From Methanoregulaceae archaeon (GTDB taxonomy: Archaea > Halobacteriota > Methanomicrobia > Methanomicrobiales > Methanospirillaceae), in assembly GCA_015660885.1 (NCBI GenBank), contig JACTUB010000020.1:1-49147 (forward strand): a DNA stretch of 49,147 bases, written 5' to 3'. Under the pieces are notes generated by a model. That model was given only the letters and a program-made list of their open reading frames with translations, was not told the DNA's origin and ran no database searches. This document shows positions 42,304 to 49,147 of this stretch, piece after piece (within the stretch, counting starts at the first letter, position 1; the number at the start of each line of letters is the position of its first letter). The position numbers and the translations under genes were made by a program.

Positions 42304-42795
42304 ATGATGGAAATTTCAGGAACCGGAGCTGCAACTGAAGAGCGAATTGTAGCGATTGAAAAGAAGTTGAGGGATATGGAAGCGCTTGTCAAGGGCCTGA
42401 CCCAGGAGCTACTTGATCTCAAGTCCGTTGCTATGAAAATGTCCAAACAGACCGAAGAGCGCAGCAGGGTGGAGCTCAAACGGGCTCAATCCGGTGTACA
42501 GAGTGCACAACCGCAGGCTGCCACACCGGTTGGGGTTCAGGGTGCTTCAAGCACGGTGGTCATGCGTAAGGGTGCAAAACCGTCCGATGCTCCTGCAGCG
42601 CCTCCTGAACCGGCAATGGACATGATCATGCAAACAGACGGAACCATGAAACTGGAACCCCGCCGTGGACCCAAAGATTATATCGTTGCATCGGCAGGGT
42701 ACGGGCGTAACAAAAAGGGAACATCTGTTAAAGGCAAACAAAGCGATCTTATCTACGCCGCAGAAGAAGAAAAAAAGGATCCTGCAAAGAAGTAA
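42304..42795 (+). CDS. coiled-coil protein of unknown function upstream of smc
   Basis: The 163-residue protein starts MMEISGTGAATEERIVAIEK. An amphipathic helix at about 12-60 has heptad spacing of hydrophobic residues (EKKLRDMEALVKGLTQELLD). A low-complexity middle rich in Ala, Pro and Gln follows, and it ends with a conserved-looking block of PRRGPKDYIVASAGYGRNKK and KQSDLIYAAEEEKKD. It has no known enzymatic motif. It precedes smc by 12 nt and so shares its transcript; an SMC-associated or chromosome-related role is a positional guess. A GAGGAG lies about 13 nt before the ATG, longer than ideal. Confidence 0.75.
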   Translation: MMEISGTGAATEERIVAIEKKLRDMEALVKGLTQELLDLKSVAMKMSKQTEERSRVELKRAQSGVQSAQPQAATPVGVQGASSTVVMRKGAKPSDAPAAPPEPAMDMIMQTDGTMKLEPRRGPKDYIVASAGYGRNKKGTSVKGKQSDLIYAAEEEKKDPAKK

Positions 42796-42807
42796 GGAGC
42801 CGGATCT

Positions 42808-45800
42808 TTGCATATCACAGAACTGGAGATTGATAATTTCAAGTCTTTTTCCAAAAAGACAAAAATTCCCTTTTTAGAGGGTTTTACCGTTATATCCGGG
42901 CCCAATGGTTCGGGTAAAAGCAATATCATCGATTCTATCCTTTTTGTACTTGCACTGTCGAGCTCCCGCAATCTGCGAGCCGAGAAACTTACCGATCTTA
43001 TTAACCTCAATTCCGGCAGAAACACCGCAGAGGTCGCCCTCGAATTTTCTGACGGGACGAAGATCCGGAGAAGAATAAAACGTACCGGCAACGGGTATTA
43101 CAGCTATAATTACCTGAACGAACGACTCTGCAAGCAGGGTGATATTGTCGATCACCTCGCAAGGCATGGGATAAAACCTCATGGCTACAATGTCGTGATG
43201 CAGGGGGATGTAACCCGCATAATGGAAATGAGTGATTTCGAGCGACGCAAAATCATCGATGAAATCGCGGGCGTTTCGGAGTTTGATGTAAAAAAACAGC
43301 AGTCTCTTTCCGAACTGGATATCGTCAGGGAACGGATCGAGCGGGAAGAACTTCTTCTGATCGAGCTGTCCAAGAGGGTAAATGAGCTTAAACGCGAACG
43401 GGAGCACGCCCTCGAGTACCAGAAATGGCAAAAGGACCTTTTATTTTTCCAGAACTGTCGCGCTGCGGCCCAGCTCCACAACCAGGAGAAGGAGCTGACC
43501 TCACTTTTGCAATCGACCGAGGAGCATAAAATCCAGCTCACCCGTATCGCTGCTGACCGGAGTCTCGAAGAGAATGAGCTCTCCTATCTGAAGGCCGACT
43601 TATCAGATATTGACGACCTGATTAACAAAAAGAGCGGGTCTGACTATCTGAAGCTTATCGCGGAACTTGAGGAAGCAAAAGGCGGGATTAAACTCGCCGA
43701 ACAGACAATCGTGCGCCTGCGCAAGGATAAGGAAACCAATCTTGAGGCAATTAACCGTGTCTACCTGGATACCAAACGTGCCGAAGCCCGGGTTGCGGAA
43801 TGTACCGATCAGATCCGCACGCTGTCTGTAGACCGCACAAACATCGCCATGGAGGTCGCGGGAGCCAAAGCCCTCCTTGAAAAATTCGAGACCGAGATCC
43901 GGCAGCATGGAGAGGATACAGAGGGTGCCCGTGAACGATTGTTTGCCCTCTTGAAAGATCTCGAGGAGAAGAAGGGGCAGCGATCTGAGATCCTTCACCA
44001 GCAGGATATGCTGATCGAGAAGAGCAGGATGCGCACAACGGAGCTTGAGCGGCTCACCCTTCTCCTTAGCCAGCTGGACGAAGAGTATGGTGCCAAGCAG
44101 GCACAGCTTTCAGATAGCGAGAAGAGTGTATCTGATCTTAACAGCGGAAAAAAAGATCTCGATCGAACACTATCAGAGCTGGAGGGTGCGATGTTCGCAC
44201 AACGGTCATCATTAGAACGCCTTCGTGCAGAGATCCGGGAATATGAACAGGACGTGTTTCGTCTCGAGGCGGCGCAGCAGGCACGGGGGGAATCCGGGGG
44301 CAGAGCAATTGAAGCGGTTATGGCCATGGAGCACGTTCATGGAACGATCGCAGACCTCGGAAAAGCACCGGCTGAGTATGCGACCGCACTCAACATTGCT
44401 GCGGGGAACAAACTCCAGTTTGTTGTGTGTGATGATGATCAGGTTGCAGCGGATGCAATCCGGTACTTGAAAGATGAACGTCTGGGGCGTGTTACGTTTC
44501 TTCCGCTCAACAAATTAAAACCTCCGGCCCTGCCTCCGCTGAAAGAACCCGGCATTATCGACTATGCTGTTAATCTGGTTGAGTATGATCCCAAGTATGA
44601 CCGGGCGTTTGCGGTTGCACTCGGGGCGACCGTTGTTGTTGATACTCTTGAACGGGCACGTAAACTGATCGGAAAGTACCGCATGGTAACGATTGAAGGT
44701 GAACTGCTGGATAAAAGCGGGGCGATGACGGGCGGTGCTACTAAGAAGCCGGGCGGCCGGGGTTTCGGTGCCGCTGTCGATGACGAGATCATCCGTATCC
44801 GTGCACATCTTGGAGAACTTCAGGCTGAAGCGGCAACCCTTGAAGCGGGAATAAAAAGGATCACCGGTGAAGTGGATGCCCAGCGGGCAACGCGCAATGA
44901 GATTGACCAGAAGATCGCACGTTTCGGTATGTTTACTGAGGAATTTTCCCGCCGGTTCGAAGCGATTTCGGTCGAGAAGCAGACCATCGACGTGGCTGTT
45001 GCCCGGCAGCAGGAAGAGACCAGAAACGGTGCTGCCGAACTTACCGCACTCGAAGTCAGTCTTGACAAAACAACAGAGACAATCAACGAAATCAACGCCC
45101 GGATCGAGGAAATCAAGAAACGACTGGACGATACCAATATTCCGGTACTCACCGAACAGATAGAGAAGAAGAGAAAAGAGATCGAAGAGTCGGAGCGCCG
45201 CCTGCGAAACAAGGAAGGGGACATTAATGATGCCCAGCGGGAGCGGCAGCACTTCAACGCCCGGATTGTCGAGCTGGCCGAGGAACGTAAACGGCAGGAC
45301 GAACGTAACCAGCAGATTGACACCGAGATCGCAGGATCAAATGAACAGATTGCGGCTCACAAATCGCAGATTGCCGCACTTGAGGAACGGCAGAAAGAAT
45401 TTTCCGGCGTGCTCGATGAATTACGTACCAAAAGGGCAGAGGCCTCACAGCATATCCAGGATTCTGAACTGAAGATTATGAAGTTCGATGCCGAAAGAGA
45501 GCGTATCACAATTCTGACGAGTGCGATTGAGGAACGCGCCCGGACTCTTGGCATAGAAGTGGATACGCTCAGGCAGCAGGTGGGTGATATGGACACAAAC
45601 CTGTCGGTGTCTGAAATCGAAGGGAAGATTGCAGAGGCAGATGGGGCACTGCGGAAAATAGGGGCGGTGAATATGCTCGCGATTGAAGAGTACGAAAAAG
45701 TTCAGCGGCAGGTTGTGGAACGAACGGAGCGAAAAGAAACCCTGTCCCGTGAACGGGCGACCCTTATTGAGCGGATAGAGAAATTTGAGCAGATGAAGTT

Positions 45801-46251
45801 TGAAGCATTCACCACCGCTTTCCGTGCGATTGACACCAATTTCCGGGAGATATTTGCCCGGCTCACAAGCGGGAGCGGGCACCTTATTCTCGAGAATGAG
45901 GAAGATCCTTTTGCTGGTGGCATGACATTTGCTGTACAACCCCGCGACAAGAAAGTTCACCTCCTTTCTTCGTTGTCAGGAGGTGAAAAATCTCTTACTA
46001 CGCTCGCTTTCATATTCTCTATCCAGAGGTATATCCCTGCCCCTTTTTATGCATTTGATGAAGTGGATATGTCGCTTGACGGATCCAATGTTGAGCGCAT
46101 CGCTTCGATGATCACCGAGTTTTCTCCCCAGTCCCAGTTTGTCATCGTCTCGCTTCGTAAACCCATGATCGAGGCAGCGCAACGGATTATGGGAGTTACC
46201 CTGCGGCCGGATAAGAGCACTCTTGTTACCGGGGTAAAAGCAAATGGCTGA
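42808..46251 (+). CDS. smc: chromosome segregation protein SMC
   Basis: The 1147-residue ATPase folds into two coiled-coil arms and a hinge and compacts chromosomes. The Walker A motif GPNGSGKS is at 31-38. Long coiled coils flank a hinge around 500-660 with a glycine-rich end (GAMTGGATKKPGGRG). The signature LSGGEKS is near 1055-1061 and Walker B YAFDEVD near 1079-1085. The start is TTG with TAAGGAG 8 nt before it. Length and layout are normal. It overlaps scpA by 8 nt, so kleisin and SMC are made together. Confidence 0.97.
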   Translation: MHITELEIDNFKSFSKKTKIPFLEGFTVISGPNGSGKSNIIDSILFVLALSSSRNLRAEKLTDLINLNSGRNTAEVALEFSDGTKIRRRIKRTGNGYYSYNYLNERLCKQGDIVDHLARHGIKPHGYNVVMQGDVTRIMEMSDFERRKIIDEIAGVSEFDVKKQQSLSELDIVRERIEREELLLIELSKRVNELKREREHALEYQKWQKDLLFFQNCRAAAQLHNQEKELTSLLQSTEEHKIQLTRIAADRSLEENELSYLKADLSDIDDLINKKSGSDYLKLIAELEEAKGGIKLAEQTIVRLRKDKETNLEAINRVYLDTKRAEARVAECTDQIRTLSVDRTNIAMEVAGAKALLEKFETEIRQHGEDTEGARERLFALLKDLEEKKGQRSEILHQQDMLIEKSRMRTTELERLTLLLSQLDEEYGAKQAQLSDSEKSVSDLNSGKKDLDRTLSELEGAMFAQRSSLERLRAEIREYEQDVFRLEAAQQARGESGGRAIEAVMAMEHVHGTIADLGKAPAEYATALNIAAGNKLQFVVCDDDQVAADAIRYLKDERLGRVTFLPLNKLKPPALPPLKEPGIIDYAVNLVEYDPKYDRAFAVALGATVVVDTLERARKLIGKYRMVTIEGELLDKSGAMTGGATKKPGGRGFGAAVDDEIIRIRAHLGELQAEAATLEAGIKRITGEVDAQRATRNEIDQKIARFGMFTEEFSRRFEAISVEKQTIDVAVARQQEETRNGAAELTALEVSLDKTTETINEINARIEEIKKRLDDTNIPVLTEQIEKKRKEIEESERRLRNKEGDINDAQRERQHFNARIVELAEERKRQDERNQQIDTEIAGSNEQIAAHKSQIAALEERQKEFSGVLDELRTKRAEASQHIQDSELKIMKFDAERERITILTSAIEERARTLGIEVDTLRQQVGDMDTNLSVSEIEGKIAEADGALRKIGAVNMLAIEEYEKVQRQVVERTERKETLSRERATLIERIEKFEQMKFEAFTTAFRAIDTNFREIFARLTSGSGHLILENEEDPFAGGMTFAVQPRDKKVHLLSSLSGGEKSLTTLAFIFSIQRYIPAPFYAFDEVDMSLDGSNVERIASMITEFSPQSQFVIVSLRKPMIEAAQRIMGVTLRPDKSTLVTGVKANG

Positions 46252-47158
46252 TCCGTTAGAACAGGATCCTGAACAATCCCCGCCTTTATATTCTCAAAGG
46301 CAGCCCGGAACACCAGTATCTGATGATGCGATAAACAAAGAGCCCGTGGGATCCGCAGAGGTATCTTTGGATCCTGACAAACCAGAACCCCTCAATCCGG
46401 CCACGCAGGATTTGGTAGAGGACCCGGTAGAGATCCTTGTCGGACTGGCAGAACGCGGGGAAATTGATCCATGGAATATTAACATTATCGAAGTGACTGA
46501 CCGGTTCCTGTCCGAGCTGGAACGACGGCGGCAGCTCAATCTGCAGGTTTCGGGACGTACACTCTTTTATGCTGCGACGCTGCTGCGGATGAAGTCTGAA
46601 CATCTCGGGCTTCAGGCAGATAGTGATGAGGAGGGACTGGATGAGGAGGATGAATCGTTCAGCTATGACTTTGACATGGCGCTCGATTCGGAGATTCACT
46701 ACCAGGGCAGGCTCGGACCAATTGAAAGGCTGGAACACGAGATACAACGCCGCCTTGACCGGAAGAACATGCGGAAAAGCCCGGTTACGCTCTTCGAGCT
46801 GATCATCGAACTGAAAAACATCGAAAAAGAGGAGAGGAGACGTCGCCGCCTCACGGACAGCAGTGACGACCTGATCTATGCCGACGATGTAGTCGGTATC
46901 GCCCATGAAGAAGGCTTCCAGGAATCGGCAATGACCGTTCTCGAAGAATGCCTGGACTCCATCGAACTTGAAAAAGAGATGACTCTTTTCGAGCTTTGCC
47001 AGAAGCTGGGATGGGGAATACCGGAAGTCTACATCCCCCTTCTCTTTTTAGCCCACGAAGGACGTTGTTCCCTTCGCCAGGAAGAGTTCTTCAGTGATGT
47101 TTTTGTTCAGATTTGCCGGGCGGAGGGCGAATCCACACCTGAAGTTCTCCCTGAATAA
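46244..47158 (+). CDS. scpA: segregation and condensation protein A (kleisin)
   Basis: The 304-residue protein joins the two heads of the SMC dimer. An acidic Pro-rich N-terminus (about 1-55) precedes the kleisin core with DPVEILVGLAERGEIDPWNI near 60-79, and the helix DRFLSELERRRQLNLQVSGR, followed by an acidic stretch and a C-terminal winged helix (EKEMTLFELCQKLGWGIPEV near 243-262) that contacts the other head. It begins on an 8-nt overlap with smc. A scpB partner is not seen downstream; its gene may be elsewhere. Confidence 0.93.
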   Translation: MADPLEQDPEQSPPLYSQRQPGTPVSDDAINKEPVGSAEVSLDPDKPEPLNPATQDLVEDPVEILVGLAERGEIDPWNINIIEVTDRFLSELERRRQLNLQVSGRTLFYAATLLRMKSEHLGLQADSDEEGLDEEDESFSYDFDMALDSEIHYQGRLGPIERLEHEIQRRLDRKNMRKSPVTLFELIIELKNIEKEERRRRRLTDSSDDLIYADDVVGIAHEEGFQESAMTVLEECLDSIELEKEMTLFELCQKLGWGIPEVYIPLLFLAHEGRCSLRQEEFFSDVFVQICRAEGESTPEVLPE

Positions 47159-47169
47159 AAAAAGCACAA

Positions 47170-47697
47170 TTATTCCGGGTTGCCTGGCGGGGACTCTTTT
47201 AGAGCCGGTACTTCGTCAGCCCACCGCTCAACCCTCCGGCGGATCGTCTCATCGCTGTAGGATGACAATGTCACCCGGTCCCGGGCGATACTCAGGAAGT
47301 ACATCCCTCCTTCCGGATCATGGCACTTCAGCATGACGGAGAAGAGGTCGGCACCCGGAATGTGCCGGACTTTTCCTCCATGCGCTGCGAGGTTAGCCAT
47401 ATTCGAGATTACGGCGGCAATACCATCCTCGTATCCTTCGATAGAGTTGTACATGTCCAGCCCGTGGCCGATCCGCTTTCCTTTTGTATTTTTATACACG
47501 AATTTCGCGGTATACATCTCCCGCACCTTCATAACCGGCGGATGGTTCTTCTTCGCGCTCATATAGGATGTACACCCGAGCGGATTCTTCTGGATGAGCG
47601 AATGGACAAAGGCATCGAATGTTGTGATATCCGGGAACGGGTTTTTCAAATATCTGACAGCATTCTTTGTTCCGGTTTTCTGGTTAAAAATTACCAT
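47170..47697 (-). CDS. conserved hypothetical protein of methanogens
   Basis: The 175-residue protein has no signal peptide, membrane segment or motif that I can name. It starts MVIFNQKTGTKNAVRYLKNP and has a block LGCTSYMSAKKNHPPVMKVR with one cysteine, and the C-terminal WADEVPALKESPPGNPE. The ATG at 47697 is preferred over TTG 47709 because GAGG lies 6 nt before it. The sequence looks like a family I recall from Methanomicrobiales but whose function is not known to me. It converges on scpA with only an 11-nt gap. Confidence 0.75.
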   Translation of the reverse strand: MVIFNQKTGTKNAVRYLKNPFPDITTFDAFVHSLIQKNPLGCTSYMSAKKNHPPVMKVREMYTAKFVYKNTKGKRIGHGLDMYNSIEGYEDGIAAVISNMANLAAHGGKVRHIPGADLFSVMLKCHDPEGGMYFLSIARDRVTLSSYSDETIRRRVERWADEVPALKESPPGNPE

Positions 47698-48021
47698 ATT
47701 AAGCCTCAATTGATCATAGCACAGCCGCAGTTCCGGCTACAACTGATTTCTTTGGTGATGCTTTGTATCCCTTCCAGCGATGATAATGGGTTGGAGGGTC
47801 ATGTTCATTCTATCATGGACAGTTGAGTGGTCCCGATAAATCCTTGGTGGTCGCGTGGGGTATGATGGGGGGTCAGGCAAGGAGCAGCGTATCACAGCCA
47901 CCAGTGGTTGTAGTTAATCCATCATGCCGGTTCTCCCGGACTTGCCTTCGTGGAAATATGAGAGAGGATAGATCATTGCAGCGATACCGGGTATGCTATA
48001 TGGACGCTTCAGTTAAAAAAA
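47698..48021. other. intergenic region between the hypothetical gene and the inverted-repeat element
   Basis: The plus-strand frame starting at 47823 is open for 113 codons but has no ribosome-binding site. Its composition (runs of Gly, Ser and Arg), the lack of any motif and its extension across the repeat element make it a weak candidate. Nothing else gene-like was seen. Confidence 0.35.
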
Positions 48022-48151
48022 GTGGCCCGACCCCTTCAGGCTCCTTCACTTTTAGTACAAATTTTGCATATATTTTTCAGGAGATTACGACGTTATTGTT
48101 CCATAACATCCTGTTCGGAGGTGCCAAATTATTGGTGAGGGGGTCGGGCAC
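48022..48151. mobile_element. short element bounded by inverted repeats (MITE-like)
   Basis: The sequence GTGGCCCGACCCC at 48022-48034 is repeated in reverse as GGGGGTCGGGCAC at 48139-48151, with one extra base. Both sides are flanked by runs of A (seven before, six after), which could be a target duplication or a target preference. The 104-nt interior is AT-rich and encodes nothing recognisable. The layout matches a miniature inverted-repeat element of about 130 nt, but other copies would be needed to prove it. Confidence 0.4.
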
Positions 48152-48494
48152 AAAAAAGGTGTGACCCGTTGGAATCAGTGCGGCGAGTTTCCATGGACCA
48201 GAGTCCCGGCCATAAATTTTGTGCACGGTTGCTGGCACCGTACCCGCTTCCCGCTCTACACATTTCACAAAACCATTAAAAGATGCATTTTTCCCGTATC
48301 GCGCTCCAACTCATTTTCCTATAAATCTGCCATTTCTAGGTACTCTGGCACATCCGGCCGACCCGACCGGAAAAATTCCGAGATAATACCAAAATCGTTC
48401 CAAAAATAAAAGTTCAGGAGACATTTCGTTTTATCCGGCTCATGTATATTTCTTGGCCAATAGATCCCGCTGGAAAAAGAGGTCAGGCCATGGA
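48152..48494. other. intergenic region upstream of rRNA promoters
   Basis: No coding frame looks convincing: the open frames of 82 and 63 residues here (one on each strand) lack ribosome-binding sites and biased codon use. A run of short AT-rich tracts and a GC-rich patch at 48350-48372 with CATCCGGCCGACCCGACCGG are visible. It is the upstream flank of the rRNA operon. Confidence 0.4.
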
Positions 48495-48618
48495 TAATAT
48501 TTAAGTACTTGAATGTGATATTATGTGATCCACACGTTCTGATGACGAACCGACGATAACTGCCAGTGGGCTGATCGGTTCCGAAATAAAAAGTGTGCAG
48601 GTAACAAGGTATAAATAA
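48495..48618 (+). promoter_or_regulatory. tandem TATA boxes for the rRNA operon
   Basis: TAATATTTAAGTA (48495-48507) and TATAAATAA (48610-48618) are the two best box A candidates, with expected transcript starts near 48525-48530 and 48637-48642. Two promoters in series would fit an rRNA operon, which needs strong expression. A leader of about 190-300 nt follows. Confidence 0.5.
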
Positions 48619-48824
48619 TCCTGTAACCTACACTATAGGCCTGTGTTTAAGTAGAACAAACACGACGATAATATCCATTTCAGTTACTTTTGATGGAGAT
48701 CCAACGAGACCCGGCTTGACCGGAGTTGGTTCTGACGTTGATACTGGCAATGCGGAAATTTGTTTAGTAACCGCTAATTCCTTAAAACAGTTCAGATATA
48801 GTGTGCGTACATTGTACAATTAAA

Positions 48825-49147
48825 ATTCTGGTTGATCCTGCCAGAGGCCACTGCTATCGGAGTTCGATTAAGCCATGCGAGTCGAGAGGTGCAAGACCTC
48901 GGCATACTGCTCAGTAACACGTGGATAACCTACCCTATGGAGGGGGATAACCCCGGGAAACTGGGGATAATACCCCATAGACTATGGATGCTGGAATGCC
49001 CTGTAGTTGAAAGGTCCGCCGCCATAGGATGGGTCTGCGGCCGATTAGGTTGTTGTTGGGGTAACGGCCCAACAAGCCTGTAATCGGTACGGGTTGTGGG
49101 AGCAAGAGCCCGGAGATGGATTCTGAGACACGAATCCAGGCCCTACG
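48825..49147 (+). rRNA. 16S ribosomal RNA, 5' part (continues past the window)
   Basis: The sequence ATTCTGGTTGATCCTGCCAG is the conserved 5' end of archaeal 16S rRNA. The typical CTATCGGAGTTCGATTAAGC segment follows, then the archaeal GGTCTGCGGCCGATTAGGT region and the helix leading to GAGACACGAATCCAGGCCCT. The mature end is set by similarity. About 320 of about 1470 bases are present. Archaeal pattern and Methanomicrobiales-like variable regions give the taxonomic guess; a database match would fix it. Confidence 0.98.

Noticed and set aside
47823..48164. 113-residue ORF upstream of the rRNA operon
   Set aside because: It runs across the inverted-repeat element, has no ribosome-binding site and no motif.
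48541..48576. C/D box small RNA (TGATGA ... CTGA)
   Set aside because: There is no terminal stem, no second box pair and no recognisable guide; the motif can occur by chance.
1..49147. CRISPR array, cas genes, integrase or prophage
   Set aside because: No regularly spaced repeats, no Cas-like motifs and no recombinase, capsid or terminase genes were seen on either strand.

Overview
The window is archaeal DNA, most likely from a methanogen of the order Methanomicrobiales (a relative of Methanoregula or Methanosphaerula). The 16S rRNA 5' end at the right edge is archaeal. There is a complete archaeal ribosomal protein / RNA polymerase / mevalonate supercluster, F420 biosynthesis genes (cofG, cofC, cofE), an archaeal RNA polymerase subunit D with two ferredoxin clusters, and TATA-type promoters. 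The order-level placement comes from recalled family resemblance, not from a search.

Left part (1-11 kb, accessory). A P1B-type metal ATPase is cut by the left edge. It is followed by about 1 kb of gene debris: head-to-head remnants of a winged-helix regulator and of a ThiI-like protein, then a possible permease remnant. Next come a secreted TPR protein with an inverted repeat around its TATA box, an orphan HEPN-like protein, and an Era-like GTPase followed by a zinc-ribbon protein. Five consecutive genes (6.1-10.1 kb) then encode about 18 CBS domains with no recognisable effector domain. The 1 kb after them is AT-rich, with a structured element and a decayed gene.

Centre (11-24.6 kb, conserved core). 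The order is tRNA-Ser(GCU), rps13, rps4, rps11, rpoD, rpl18e, rpl13, rps9, rpoN, tRNA-Pro(CGG), rpoK, eno, rps2, a MEMO1-family gene, mvk, ipk, fni, rnj, idsA, gltX. All are on the + strand and tightly packed, many with 4-8 nt overlaps. They join translation, transcription, glycolysis, the archaeal modified mevalonate route (mevalonate kinase, isopentenyl phosphate kinase, type 2 isomerase, prenyl synthase), RNA decay and glutamyl-tRNA synthesis.

Right part (24.7-49.1 kb). A TetR regulator is divergent from a CARDB protein / MacB-like permease / ATPase operon, with repeat motifs between the two promoters. Then come a YgjP-like metallopeptidase, a UbiA prenyltransferase, a GNAT acetyltransferase, an orphan DNA methyltransferase, an AarF/UbiB-type kinase, a deoxyinosine/uracil DNA glycosylase and a ferredoxin:thioredoxin reductase catalytic subunit. 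A coenzyme block follows: purC and cofG on the minus strand, cofC on the plus strand, and a minus-strand glyA-folD-folP-cofE run, tying F420 synthesis to folate/pterin C1 metabolism. The last operon is a coiled-coil protein, smc and scpA (chromosome condensation). It is followed by a conserved hypothetical gene, a short element bounded by inverted repeats (MITE-like), and tandem promoters leading into the 16S rRNA gene, which runs off the right edge.

The most unusual parts are the 18-CBS cluster, the repeat-built promoters, the gene-remnant junction at 2.16 kb and the small inverted-repeat element upstream of the rRNA operon.
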